Virus record (IMG/VR): IMGVR_UViG_3300028920_000205
Coordinates: 1 to 30,174 of that record
Strand: one strand, 5' to 3'
Source of the DNA: a virus
DNA: 30,174 bases
The notes below the pieces were generated by a model. That model was not told the origin of the DNA, did not search any database, and was given only the letters and a program-made list of their open reading frames with translations. Position 1 is the stretch's first letter, and every line of letters begins with the position of its first letter. Shown one piece after another: positions 1 to 5,429 of the stretch. The translations under genes were made by a program, and so were the position numbers.

Positions 1-51
1 TTTTTTTTATATATTCACATTTATTCCTATATTTTTATTTTATTTTTAGGA

Positions 52-57
52 TATATA
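52..57 (+). promoter_or_regulatory. TATA-like box 1 (weak)
   Basis: A TATATA core lies in the context GGATATATAGAG. An archaeal start site about 26 bases downstream would fall near 80, just before an ATG at 85 that opens only 18 codons (85-141). There is no clear BRE, so this is a weak call; its main support is that two better TATA boxes lie in the next 260 bases. Confidence 0.25.
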
Positions 58-66
58 GAGAGGTAA

Positions 67-149
67 GTGGGACTTCCCTGTACCATGACAACATGTGGTA
101 TGCTAACACTTGACACGGCCGTCCCACAGCTAGATAGATAAACTCTAGC
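67..149. other. Structured GC-richer element, unknown
   Basis: GTGGGAC (67-73) pairs perfectly with GTCCCAC (121-127), enclosing a smaller stem TACCA/TGGTA (81-85 with 96-100, extendable by two G-T pairs). A separate six-pair hairpin GCTAGA/TCTAGC (129-134 with 144-149) follows. The block is clearly richer in G+C than its surroundings. The outer stem has seven pairs like a tRNA acceptor, but no T arm or anticodon arm can be drawn, so it is not called a tRNA. It may be a small RNA, a protein-binding site or part of an origin. Confidence 0.35.
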
Positions 150-198
150 ACGGTTGGTGATCCTAAACTATACTGATCAATAATGATCTTGGAGTAAT

Positions 199-214
199 GG
201 GAAACAGGTATATA
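199..214 (+). promoter_or_regulatory. Archaeal-type BRE/TATA promoter 2
   Basis: GGGAAAC (199-205) followed by AGG and TATATA (209-214) fits the archaeal purine-rich BRE plus TATA arrangement. The expected start site is near 238, inside the GCGAT/ATCGC hairpin. The transcript could be a small RNA or a leader of about 96 bases for the gene at 334. Confidence 0.4.
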
Positions 215-303
215 GACGTAAGATCAATACGCCCGCGATCCTATCGCCAGCGATCCAGCGAGTATGTGATCCTGATCCAGCCAAAACTTGAAAAAACCGA
301 CAA

Positions 304-313
304 CTATATATAG
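304..313 (+). promoter_or_regulatory. TATA box for leaderless gene at 334
   Basis: The core TATATATAG is centred about 26 bases before the ATG at 334. In archaea this spacing puts the transcript start at or next to the start codon, that is, a leaderless mRNA. No Shine-Dalgarno sequence precedes the ATG, which agrees with this. It is one of the better signs that the host transcription machinery is archaeal. Confidence 0.5.
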
Positions 314-333
314 TACCTACCCGATCCAGTATT

Positions 334-450
334 ATGGCAGAAAAAAAAGATTGGATAAGAGTCAAAGTCGAAACTGAAATATTGATCTCTACCGCTAAAA
401 TAAGGAATAAATATAACTATTGGAAACCTATTGATCTAAACGTACCATAA
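334..450 (+). CDS. Small basic protein, 38 aa, unknown
   Basis: I do not recognise this protein. It starts MAEKKDWIRVKVETEILIST and is rich in Lys, Arg and Ile with two Trp. The opening charged strand followed by a probable helix is reminiscent of small ribbon-helix-helix regulators, but 38 residues is short for that fold, so no function is assigned. Support for a real gene is its setting: a TATA box 26 bases before the ATG (leaderless pattern) and a long T-rich terminator beginning five bases after the stop. It is alone, rightward, and convergent with the small leftward operon ending at 535. Confidence 0.5.
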   Translation: MAEKKDWIRVKVETEILISTAKIRNKYNYWKPIDLNVP

Positions 451-452
451 AA

Positions 453-477
453 TTCTTTTTTTTTTTCTTTTTTTTTT
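453..477 (+). terminator. T-rich archaeal-type terminator
   Basis: Eleven T residues (456-466), one C, then ten T residues (468-477) follow directly after the stop codon at 450. Archaeal RNA polymerases stop at such U-rich tracts without needing a hairpin, and none is evident here. It ends the small gene at 334-450. Confidence 0.6.
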
Positions 478-514
478 GATGATCCAATTAAACATTTATT
501 TGCACGATTAGTTT

Positions 515-545
515 AAAAAAAGAAGGAAATAAACCTATTCCTTCT
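515..545 (-). terminator. Hairpin plus T7 terminator of the leftward operon
   Basis: AGAAGGAA (521-528) and TTCCTTCT (538-545) form a perfect eight-pair stem. Read on the minus strand it is followed at once by seven T residues (positions 521 down to 515, the first shared with the stem). The stem covers the stop codon of the gene ending at 535. This has the form of an intrinsic terminator, and the T tract alone would also suit archaeal termination. Confidence 0.65.
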
Positions 546-696
546 GTATTTTAATTCTAAATTTACCACAACCACAGGTTTCAGTTTTTAAATTAATTAA
601 ATGGTTTTCAACTACTTTTACTTTTTTATGACAAAATATACATGGAAACTCTCTTTTATATCTGTAAATATGAAGGTTTGATTGAATGATTGACAT
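535..696 (-). CDS. Small zinc-ribbon-like protein, 53 aa
   Basis: This is the third and last gene of a leftward operon. The 53-residue product has a CIFC pair near residue 19 and a CGCG pair near residue 41, separated by a basic Lys/Val stretch, so it probably folds round one zinc ion like a small zinc ribbon. Function is unknown; such proteins in viruses are often regulators or nucleic-acid binders, which is inference. The ATG at 696 lies six bases past the stop of the upstream gene, and the Shine-Dalgarno GGAGAG overlaps that gene's end, so the two are translationally linked. The stop lies inside the terminator hairpin. Confidence 0.7.
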   Translation of the reverse strand: MSIIQSNLHIYRYKREFPCIFCHKKVKVVENHLINLKTETCGCGKFRIKIQKE

Positions 697-702
697 TTTT
701 AT

Positions 703-963
703 TCACTCTCCTATTTCTTCTTCAGTTGCCCATCTTAAGAATTTACCGCAATTTCTACAAACATAAGAGCCATTACCTATTAACATAGGATAATGCTTTT
801 TACAATGCAATTTTATTTTAGGTTTTTCTAATACTTTTAAATCAATTCCAATGCTTTTAAGTTTCTTTAAACATTCTATTTCATAACTTATGTATTCCTT
901 TAATTCTTCTAGTTTTTTAATATTATTAATTTCAGATATTTGTTTTTTAATTTCATTAATCAT
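703..963 (-). CDS. Coiled-coil and zinc-ribbon protein, 86 aa
   Basis: This is the middle gene of the leftward operon. The first 45 residues are charged, heptad-like helix with many Lys, Glu, Ile and Leu, suggesting a coiled coil. The second half carries Cys54 and His57 followed by a CRNCGKFLRW segment (about residues 69-78), a likely zinc ribbon. The arrangement suggests a small dimeric regulator or adaptor, but no family is recognised. It begins two bases after the stop of the upstream gene and is separated by six bases from the downstream zinc-ribbon gene. The three genes very probably share one transcript from the promoter at 1451-1465. Confidence 0.8.
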   Translation of the reverse strand: MINEIKKQISEINNIKKLEELKEYISYEIECLKKLKSIGIDLKVLEKPKIKLHCKKHYPMLIGNGSYVCRNCGKFLRWATEEEIGE

Positions 964-965
964 TT

Positions 966-1412
966 TTAATTGCCCCCAACTAAAGAAAAAGAGTAAAGGA
1001 TTGTATCCTTTTTAAAGTATAAAGCATTATCAAGTTTCCTATGTTGTATATTATTTACAAGTATTGTATTATCTTCGTTAATTAGAGTATTTCCGTTATT
1101 ATGGTGGAAGTTTAATTTAAATTCATCTATTTGTTTTAAGATGTAATCAACTGTTAATTGATTATTATATTTGTTTGCTAATTTAATTGTGTCAATTATC
1201 CCAAAAACTATTGATACATCTATTATTTTATCTGGGTAATATTGACTATTCCTATCGATTTTAAACCTAAATCTAGGTTTATTATCGTGTATATTCTGGC
1301 TTAAGATAAGAGCATTTTTATTTCTTATCTTAAAGCCATATTCACTAGCTTCTTTTATTTTATCCAATCCATAAAATTCGGTTGGATTTGTTTGATATAT
1401 TATTTCACTCAT
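966..1412 (-). CDS. Unknown protein, 148 aa, first gene of leftward operon
   Basis: I do not recognise the family. The product is soluble with no membrane segment or signal peptide, rich in Asn, Ile and Lys. It has a central stretch of probable helices (about residues 65-100, including IIDTIKLANKYNN) and a C-terminal half that looks like beta strand. The ATG is well supported: minus-strand Shine-Dalgarno TAAGGAGAA lies just upstream. A promoter (1451-1465) and a perfect palindrome (1420-1439) precede it, so it is probably the regulated leading gene. Being transcribed against the virion genes, it may belong to an early or lysogeny-like regulatory set; that is inference. Confidence 0.8.
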   Translation of the reverse strand: MSEIIYQTNPTEFYGLDKIKEASEYGFKIRNKNALILSQNIHDNKPRFRFKIDRNSQYYPDKIIDVSIVFGIIDTIKLANKYNNQLTVDYILKQIDEFKLNFHHNNGNTLINEDNTILVNNIQHRKLDNALYFKKDTILYSFSLVGGN

Positions 1413-1419
1413 TTTTTAT

Positions 1420-1439
1420 TTCTCCTTACATAAGGAGAA
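1420..1439. promoter_or_regulatory. Perfect palindrome over start site and SD (candidate operator)
   Basis: TTCTCCTTA (1420-1428), two bases, then TAAGGAGAA (1431-1439) form a nine-base perfect inverted repeat. The minus-strand arm TAAGGAGAA is the Shine-Dalgarno of the gene starting at 1412. The start site predicted from the TATA box at 1451-1458 (about 1429) falls in its centre, so a dimeric repressor bound here would block initiation. If transcription began further upstream, the RNA would instead hide the Shine-Dalgarno in a hairpin. Confidence 0.5.
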
Positions 1440-1450
1440 TATTTACAGAG

Positions 1451-1465
1451 TATTTAAGTCTTTCG
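1451..1465 (-). promoter_or_regulatory. BRE/TATA promoter of the leftward operon
   Basis: On the minus strand CGAAA (1465-1461), two bases, then CTTAAATA (1458-1451) matches the archaeal BRE plus TATA layout. The start site expected about 25 bases downstream is near 1429, giving a leader of roughly 17 bases that carries the Shine-Dalgarno. Confidence 0.55.
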
Positions 1466-1697
1466 GTTTTTTTAACAAATGTTATCATGTAGCATGATTT
1501 ATGGTTTTTTATTTTATTTTAGATATTAGATAATAATGATTTTAGTCAATAGATATACAAAAATATATATTTCTATGTATTTGCTCTAGGATTGATTTTA
1601 AGCTATTCTAAAGCAAAAACTATGTTGTGAATAGTATAATAAGCGATAATAAGACTTTTTGCCTTTAAGGGTTATTATCAGCAATCCCATATAAAAT

Positions 1698-1750
1698 GTT
1701 GTACCTTTACTTAATAAAGGTTGCACCTTTACTTATATAAGGTTGTAAAG
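1698..1750. repeat. 22-base tandem repeat, iteron-like
   Basis: A 22-base unit occurs twice back to back (1698-1719 and 1720-1741), differing at three positions, with the shared core ACCTTTACTTA. It is followed by a partial third unit starting GTTGTA at 1742. Such head-to-tail repeats next to an A+T tract resemble iterons or multiple operator sites. The second unit ends in TTATATAAG, a possible TATA element. Confidence 0.5.
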
Positions 1751-2060
1751 TAAAACCTTGATTTATATATATATTTATATATTGAAATATGATAACTATT
1801 GTCATGGAATAATGTTCTTAACAATCGTTAATCATATATACAAAAATATATATATTCTATTTTAAGAATAAAAATAAAAAACCCCAAAATAAAAATCATA
1901 ATAATTATATAAAAATATCTAATAAAATAAATTTAATAAATCAAATATATAAGATATTAAAATATAAATAATTAAATAAATGAAATTCAAAAATTGAATT
2001 TTATATTTTTTTATTTTTATATAAATCCCAGCATAAAGAAGCCTTATTTATTTTTGATAG

Positions 2061-2172
2061 GAGATAAAAATACGCTTAGTTATCTACCTCCGGTATAACA
2101 CCCTAGGACTACTCCCCCCCATCATTCTTCAGCCACCACTCTACAGCATACCCAGCTGAGATCGAAGATCTC
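2061..2172. other. C-rich, G-poor island with hairpins (packaging-site candidate)
   Basis: Within very AT-rich DNA, about 2085-2160 is rich in C and poor in G on the plus strand, including a run of seven C at 2114-2120. It is flanked by AGATAA/TTATCT (2062-2067 with 2080-2085) and by a perfect hairpin GAGATC-GAA-GATCTC (2158-2172). It lies about 350 bases before the candidate small terminase gene, the usual neighbourhood of cos or pac sites. That location is the only functional clue. Confidence 0.3.
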
Positions 2173-2285
2173 TTGTGATTATTCTCTCATGTGGATTTTC
2201 TATCGTAATAACGGAATTCAAATTATATATTTGCTATAATTTTACCACGAATGTGGTTGATGAAAAATGGGGAGAAAATGACATA

Positions 2286-2299
2286 GAAACCTTTATATA
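2286..2299 (+). promoter_or_regulatory. Strong archaeal BRE/TATA promoter
   Basis: GAAAC (2286-2290) followed by C and TTTATATA (2292-2299) is a textbook archaeal BRE plus TATA box. The expected start site is near 2321, giving a leader of about 180 bases before the gene at 2502. It probably drives the packaging operon. Confidence 0.6.
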
Positions 2300-2379
2300 C
2301 TTTTTGGTGCTCAACAGGAGGGATTTATTTTTATCTAAAAAAAGTGCCACCAACCTATACCGTTGAGAGAGGGTATAAC

Positions 2380-2387
2380 TATATAAA
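2380..2387 (+). promoter_or_regulatory. Second TATA box before the packaging genes
   Basis: TATATAAA sits 80 bases after the preceding promoter. Its expected start site (about 2409) coincides with a small open frame whose ATG is at 2412. The two boxes form tandem promoters for the rightward genes. Confidence 0.45.
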
Positions 2388-2411
2388 CCTTTCTTACTAA
2401 TATTAGTATAT

Positions 2412-2480
2412 ATGACACAGTCAAGAATGGAGTGGCAAGCTATGCCGAGGATGTTGGAGGGAATTTATATTTATTTTTAG
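2412..2480 (+). CDS. Possible leaderless micro-ORF, 22 aa
   Basis: An ATG lies about 28 bases after the centre of a TATATAAA box and opens 22 codons (MTQSRMEWQAMPRMLEGIYI and two more residues). It would be leaderless. There is no homology or composition argument for it, and it could equally be an untranslated leader of the gene at 2502. It is listed because the same TATA-to-ATG spacing is seen at 304-334. Confidence 0.2.
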   Translation: MTQSRMEWQAMPRMLEGIYIYF

Positions 2481-2501
2481 ATATATTAAATAGTGTTTTA
2501 A

Positions 2502-3080
2502 ATGAGTAACGTTAACAAGATTATAAAGTATGGGATAGAGAGTGAAGTAGATCCACTTTTAGATGATGGTGTATCAGTCTATAAAATTGCTGAAATTATT
2601 AGTACTAACCATCAAGATAATCCAGAATTAAGGAATTGTTCTCATATGGTTCCTCAAAGATATAAGGAAACAAGAGAAAAGGATAAGATTAATGATATAA
2701 TAGAAGCTGGTAAAGATCCAACTGATGTTATAAATAAAGAGTTTATAAGTAAATTAAATGAAATTATTGAGAGATTCAAGAAATGGTCTGATGAGGCAGA
2801 GAGTTTATATGAAGAAGCTAAAACCGATGGTACACTTATGGAAAGGGTTAAGATATTAAAAGAGATAAGGGATAATATAGCCCAAGAAAGAAAGAGTTTA
2901 GAGTCTCTCAAGCAATATGGAACACGACAACAATCCAATATATATAATATAAGTCTCAAAAAGGAGCAGAATTTTAAACTTCAAATGATTGATATAGCTA
3001 AAGATCTATGCTCAGATTGCTCTAAAAAAGCACTAAGTAGACTTAGTAAGATTGTTGTTGATGATGTTGAGTCAAAATAA
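2502..3080 (+). CDS. Candidate small terminase subunit
   Basis: The 192-residue product has an N-terminal helical region (about residues 15-60) that could be a helix-turn-helix DNA-binding domain. A long charged coiled coil follows (about 75-140), then a C-terminal helix with a CSDC pair. DNA-binding head plus oligomerising coiled coil is the usual plan of phage small terminases, which recognise the packaging site and recruit the large subunit. Sequence similarity alone would not identify it; the call rests on architecture and on being the first rightward gene upstream of the large terminase. No Shine-Dalgarno is evident before the ATG. Its distance from the large subunit, with two membrane proteins between, is unusual, so a different role is possible. 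Confidence 0.5.
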   Translation: MSNVNKIIKYGIESEVDPLLDDGVSVYKIAEIISTNHQDNPELRNCSHMVPQRYKETREKDKINDIIEAGKDPTDVINKEFISKLNEIIERFKKWSDEAESLYEEAKTDGTLMERVKILKEIRDNIAQERKSLESLKQYGTRQQSNIYNISLKKEQNFKLQMIDIAKDLCSDCSKKALSRLSKIVVDDVESK

Positions 3081-3096
3081 TAAAAGGAGGAATATA

Positions 3097-3348
3097 ATGG
3101 CTAAATCTAAAAAGAGAACAGTGACGGTACCTTCTTATGATTGGAAGATAACTGCTAGGAAATTTGTAACTCAATTCTTATTAGTCGGTCTTTTAGCTGC
3201 CTTACTATGGGCATCAGAGGAAGGATTACCTGGTTTAATATTAGAACATCCTCAATATGCAGCATTACTATCGCTTGCTTCTGCTATAATAATAGCAATA
3301 TTCAATTATATAAGTCACTATAAAGATACAAAAGAAATAGAAGTTTAA
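3097..3348 (+). CDS. Two-helix membrane protein (holin-like), 83 aa
   Basis: The ATG at 3097 follows the Shine-Dalgarno AAAGGAGG; an upstream ATG at 3052 lies inside the preceding gene and has no such site. The product has a basic N terminus (MAKSKKRTVTV), a first hydrophobic helix at about residues 24-39 and a second at about 53-70, then a short charged tail. Size and two-helix topology resemble class II holins, small proteins that open the cell membrane for lysis. No lysis enzyme is adjacent and archaeal lysis systems are poorly known, so only the membrane assignment is firm. Confidence 0.65.
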   Translation: MAKSKKRTVTVPSYDWKITARKFVTQFLLVGLLAALLWASEEGLPGLILEHPQYAALLSLASAIIIAIFNYISHYKDTKEIEV

Positions 3349-3356
3349 ATATTAGA

Positions 3357-3460
3357 CTTATGTTGAATCAAAAATCACCGTTGACTACGAACGTTAAGTC
3401 GGTAAATCTAACTATAACATAAGGCCATGCCCAAATGGTTCTTAGATACAGGTGAATCTG
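3357..3460 (+). ncRNA. Structured RNA-like element between packaging genes
   Basis: CTTATGTT (3357-3364) pairs perfectly with AACATAAG (3416-3423). Nested inside is ACC...GACT (3377-3386) with AGTCGGT (3397-3403), a hairpin capped by AC/GT round GAAC. Downstream are small stems GCCA/TGGT (3424-3427 with 3436-3439) and AGAT/ATCT (3444-3447 with 3456-3459). The word CCAAATGGT occurs at 3431 and again near 3497. The 183-base gap (3349-3531) contains no gene. A folded leader or small RNA is the simplest reading, but it was found by eye. Confidence 0.35.
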
Positions 3461-3531
3461 CTTATTCCTATAATAATCGTTAAACAATAAACTGAACCAA
3501 ATGGTATGTTATTTATGTTATATTTAGGAAA

Positions 3532-3660
3532 ATGATGATGAAGATGGATTTGGATAAATGGTTATCCGATGCAGCTAAATGGATTCTACCGTTTTTCGGT
3601 TTTCTATTTATTGCAAAGGAAATATTTGGTCTATACTTCAGTTTAGGATTTAGTTTCTAA
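3532..3660 (+). CDS. Single-span membrane miniprotein, 42 aa
   Basis: The frame opens with three ATG codons after the Shine-Dalgarno AGGAA. It encodes a short charged N-terminal part (KMDLDKWLSDAAKW) and one hydrophobic stretch rich in Phe (about residues 18-42). It is probably a small membrane protein. Together with the two-helix protein at 3097 it makes a pair of membrane proteins between the terminase genes, perhaps lysis-related or membrane-associated in assembly; both ideas are inference. No family is recognised. Confidence 0.55.
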   Translation: MMMKMDLDKWLSDAAKWILPFFGFLFIAKEIFGLYFSLGFSF

Positions 3661-3688
3661 GGTAAATCTTAGATTGATTATTAAAAAT

Positions 3689-3706
3689 TATGTTTTTATG
3701 TTTTTT
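3689..3706 (+). promoter_or_regulatory. Intergenic ATGT motif, copy before large terminase
   Basis: The sequence TATGTTTTTATGTTTTTT has two ATGT words eight bases apart in a T-rich setting and ends 17 bases before the terminase ATG. It belongs to a family of similar motifs in gaps across the rightward region, a candidate late promoter element or U-rich transcript-end signal. Confidence 0.4.
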
Positions 3707-3723
3707 ATTTCTTATGATTCTTT

Positions 3724-5139
3724 ATGGTTGATAAAAACTTTGAGACAATAAAATATACACTCGATCCTATAGCATTTATTGTAGATGTGTTAGGATTGGT
3801 ATGTAAGAATTTCCATAAAGAATGGATAAATCTATTTGAGAAAAATAAATACGTATCTCTCTTAGCTCCTAGAGGACACGGTAAAAGTTGGTTAGTTGGA
3901 GCATATATAGTATGGAAAATGGTAAGAGATCCAAATATTAGGATCTTAACGGTAACCATTAACCAAGATAAGGCTAATGAAATGATGACTTTTGCACAAG
4001 GTCATCTGGTTAATAATATTAAATTAATAGAATTATTTGGTGAACAGAAGGGTTTCAGTGAGTGGTCCCGATCAACTCTTAGGTTAAAACGATCTGGAAG
4101 CGGTGGAGTAGCTCACAAGGAACCCACATTTACTGTATCATCGGTAACCTCCTCAATGGTTGGGGGTCACTATGACATAATAATATTAGATGATATAACT
4201 GATGAGAAAAACTCCAGAACTCCCTATAGAAGAAAAGAATTAGAAAGTTGGTATAATAATACCCTTACTCCTATGCTAGAACCCGAAGGACAAATTATAT
4301 CTATAGGAACCAAGTGGCATGAAAATGATATTCATGGTTACTTGTCTAAATTAGAAAACTATAAAACTAAAACCTATAAAGCGATAATAGATGAAGAAAA
4401 TGAGAAAGTTTTATGGCCAGAAAGATGGTCTTATAAGAAACTTCTTCAAAGAAAGTCGGGTATGGGAAGCATTGGTTTTGAGATGCAATATCAGAATGAA
4501 ATTGTATCTAGTGAAGATTCACCCATAAAAAGAGATTGGATTGAATACGCTATTGAGAATTATAAGATGATACCTCAACCCTTTGATGTATATATGGGAG
4601 TTGATTTATCATCAAAGGGAGAGGAAACTGATTATTTTACAATATCCATAATAGGAATAAGTGAAGGTTCTGTCTACCTACTAGATGGACTTAGAACTAA
4701 AGCATCTTTATTTAGACAATTCGAGTTGATTAAATCTTATGATAGGAAGTGGAATCCAGTAAAGATAGGAATTGAACAAGCTGCACAACAAAAAATGATA
4801 GTAGATCAATTGACTGAATCTACAACCCTTCCTATAATACCAATAAAATCGTCTATCGTAAATGATAGAATGTCAAGAGTTCAAAGATTATCAGTATTAT
4901 TTGAAACTGGAAGAATATATTTAAACCCAAAGTTAGAAAACTGGTCTAATGAGCTTATTTCTTATCCTAGGGGAGCAAATGATGATACCATAGATTCATT
5001 GTCATTTGCAATCCAAACATCTCAATTAGAAGATGAAGAAGTTAATATAGACTGGAAATCTATACCTGAAATGATTTCAAAAAAATCAAGGGGTACAAAT
5101 AATGTTAGTAAGTATAAAGTTACAAAAATAGGGAGGTAG
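3724..5139 (+). CDS. terL: Terminase large subunit (packaging ATPase and nuclease)
   Basis: This motor protein cuts concatemeric viral DNA and drives it into the prohead through the portal. The 471-residue length is typical. The ATPase domain shows Walker A APRGHGKS (residues 48-55), Walker B IIILDD (152-157) followed by an acidic cluster, and the coupling motif SIGTKWHEND (193-202). The C-terminal RNase H-like nuclease has its metal ligands in GVDLS (Asp294), GIEQ (Glu351) and NDDTIDSL (Asp421/Asp424). All key residues are present, so it should be active. The start at 3724 has no strong Shine-Dalgarno but follows the ATGT motif. The next gene begins two bases after its stop. Confidence 0.95.
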   Translation: MVDKNFETIKYTLDPIAFIVDVLGLVCKNFHKEWINLFEKNKYVSLLAPRGHGKSWLVGAYIVWKMVRDPNIRILTVTINQDKANEMMTFAQGHLVNNIKLIELFGEQKGFSEWSRSTLRLKRSGSGGVAHKEPTFTVSSVTSSMVGGHYDIIILDDITDEKNSRTPYRRKELESWYNNTLTPMLEPEGQIISIGTKWHENDIHGYLSKLENYKTKTYKAIIDEENEKVLWPERWSYKKLLQRKSGMGSIGFEMQYQNEIVSSEDSPIKRDWIEYAIENYKMIPQPFDVYMGVDLSSKGEETDYFTISIIGISEGSVYLLDGLRTKASLFRQFELIKSYDRKWNPVKIGIEQAAQQKMIVDQLTESTTLPIIPIKSSIVNDRMSRVQRLSVLFETGRIYLNPKLENWSNELISYPRGANDDTIDSLSFAIQTSQLEDEEVNIDWKSIPEMISKKSRGTNNVSKYKVTKIGR

Positions 5140-5141
5140 TT

Positions 5142-5411
5142 ATGGAGGAAATATACATAGGAAGTAAGGACATTTCTAGATATATTTCGGCTTGTTTCTA
5201 TTCTCTAGGAAAGGATAAGGATATTAAGATAATAGCTAGGGGAAATAATATTAAGAGGGCTATAGATATCTTAGCTATACTAATTAGAGACTACTTAGAG
5301 AAACCAGAGTATACCATTAAGGTTGGAAGCGAGCCCTTTGAAAAAAGAAATGTTTCCACTATTGAAATAAGTCTTTCTGGAATAAAGAAAGGAAAATTAG
5401 AAGAAAAATAA
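5142..5411 (+). CDS. Alba-family chromatin protein, viral
   Basis: The 89-residue product aligns along nearly its whole length with archaeal Alba, a dimeric DNA/RNA-binding chromatin protein. It shows the start strand IYIGSKDISRYI, the loop IKIIARGNNIKRAIDI (ARG at 32-34), and the closing VGSEPFEKRNVSTIEISL with the STIEI signature at 72-76. Lys9 and Arg13 lie where Alba has its nucleic-acid-contacting lysines. It begins two bases after the large terminase stop and is followed 18 bases later by the portal, so it belongs to the packaging operon. It may coat or compact viral DNA, affect packaging, or bind viral RNA. Identification by pattern is strong; the role is inference. Confidence 0.85.
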   Translation: MEEIYIGSKDISRYISACFYSLGKDKDIKIIARGNNIKRAIDILAILIRDYLEKPEYTIKVGSEPFEKRNVSTIEISLSGIKKGKLEEK

Positions 5412-5429
5412 GTTTAAAGAGGATATTAA

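Larger units (their letters stand above)
159..484. repeat. GATC-rich control region with GATCCAG repeats
   Basis: GATC occurs 12 times in 326 bases (at 159, 175, 185, 222, 237, 252, 268, 274, 323, 384, 433 and 481). I see none in the following 1.6 kb, until 2160. The heptamer GATCCAG recurs at 252, 274 and 323. A GCGAT/ATCGC hairpin with a three-base loop sits at 235-247. The density resembles a control or replication region whose state could depend on adenine methylation of GATC, but that is only an analogy with bacterial origins. The block overlaps the promoters and small gene described separately. Confidence 0.45.
1466..2285. other. Long non-coding AT-rich divergent region
   Basis: I see no convincing gene here on either strand. 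The region separates the leftward operon from the rightward packaging genes. It holds a tandem repeat (1698-1750), two copies of an A/T element resembling TACAAAAATATATAT (near 1556 and 1838), an almost pure A+T stretch (about 1855-2035), and a C-rich island with hairpins (2061-2172). An origin of replication, packaging site and regulatory sites are all plausible contents, but none is proven by sequence alone. Confidence 0.5.

Noticed and set aside
67-127. Seven-pair stem resembling a tRNA acceptor
   Set aside because: Only 61 bases, no TTC-like T loop and no anticodon stem; kept as an unknown structured element.
177-365. Minus-strand open frame of 62 codons
   Set aside because: It lies across the GATC-rich control region, conflicts with the better supported 334-450 gene, and has no ribosome site or recognisable protein character.
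2085-2172. tRNA-like D-arm resemblance on the minus strand (TCAGCTGGGT)
   Set aside because: No acceptor stem, anticodon arm or T arm can be built round it, so the match is probably chance.
2175-2366. Plus-strand open frame of 63 codons
   Set aside because: It has a non-ATG start, runs through a strong BRE/TATA promoter, and the translation has no protein-like pattern.
3052-3096. Upstream start for the two-helix membrane protein
   Set aside because: It lies inside the preceding gene without a Shine-Dalgarno, while ATG 3097 follows AAAGGAGG.
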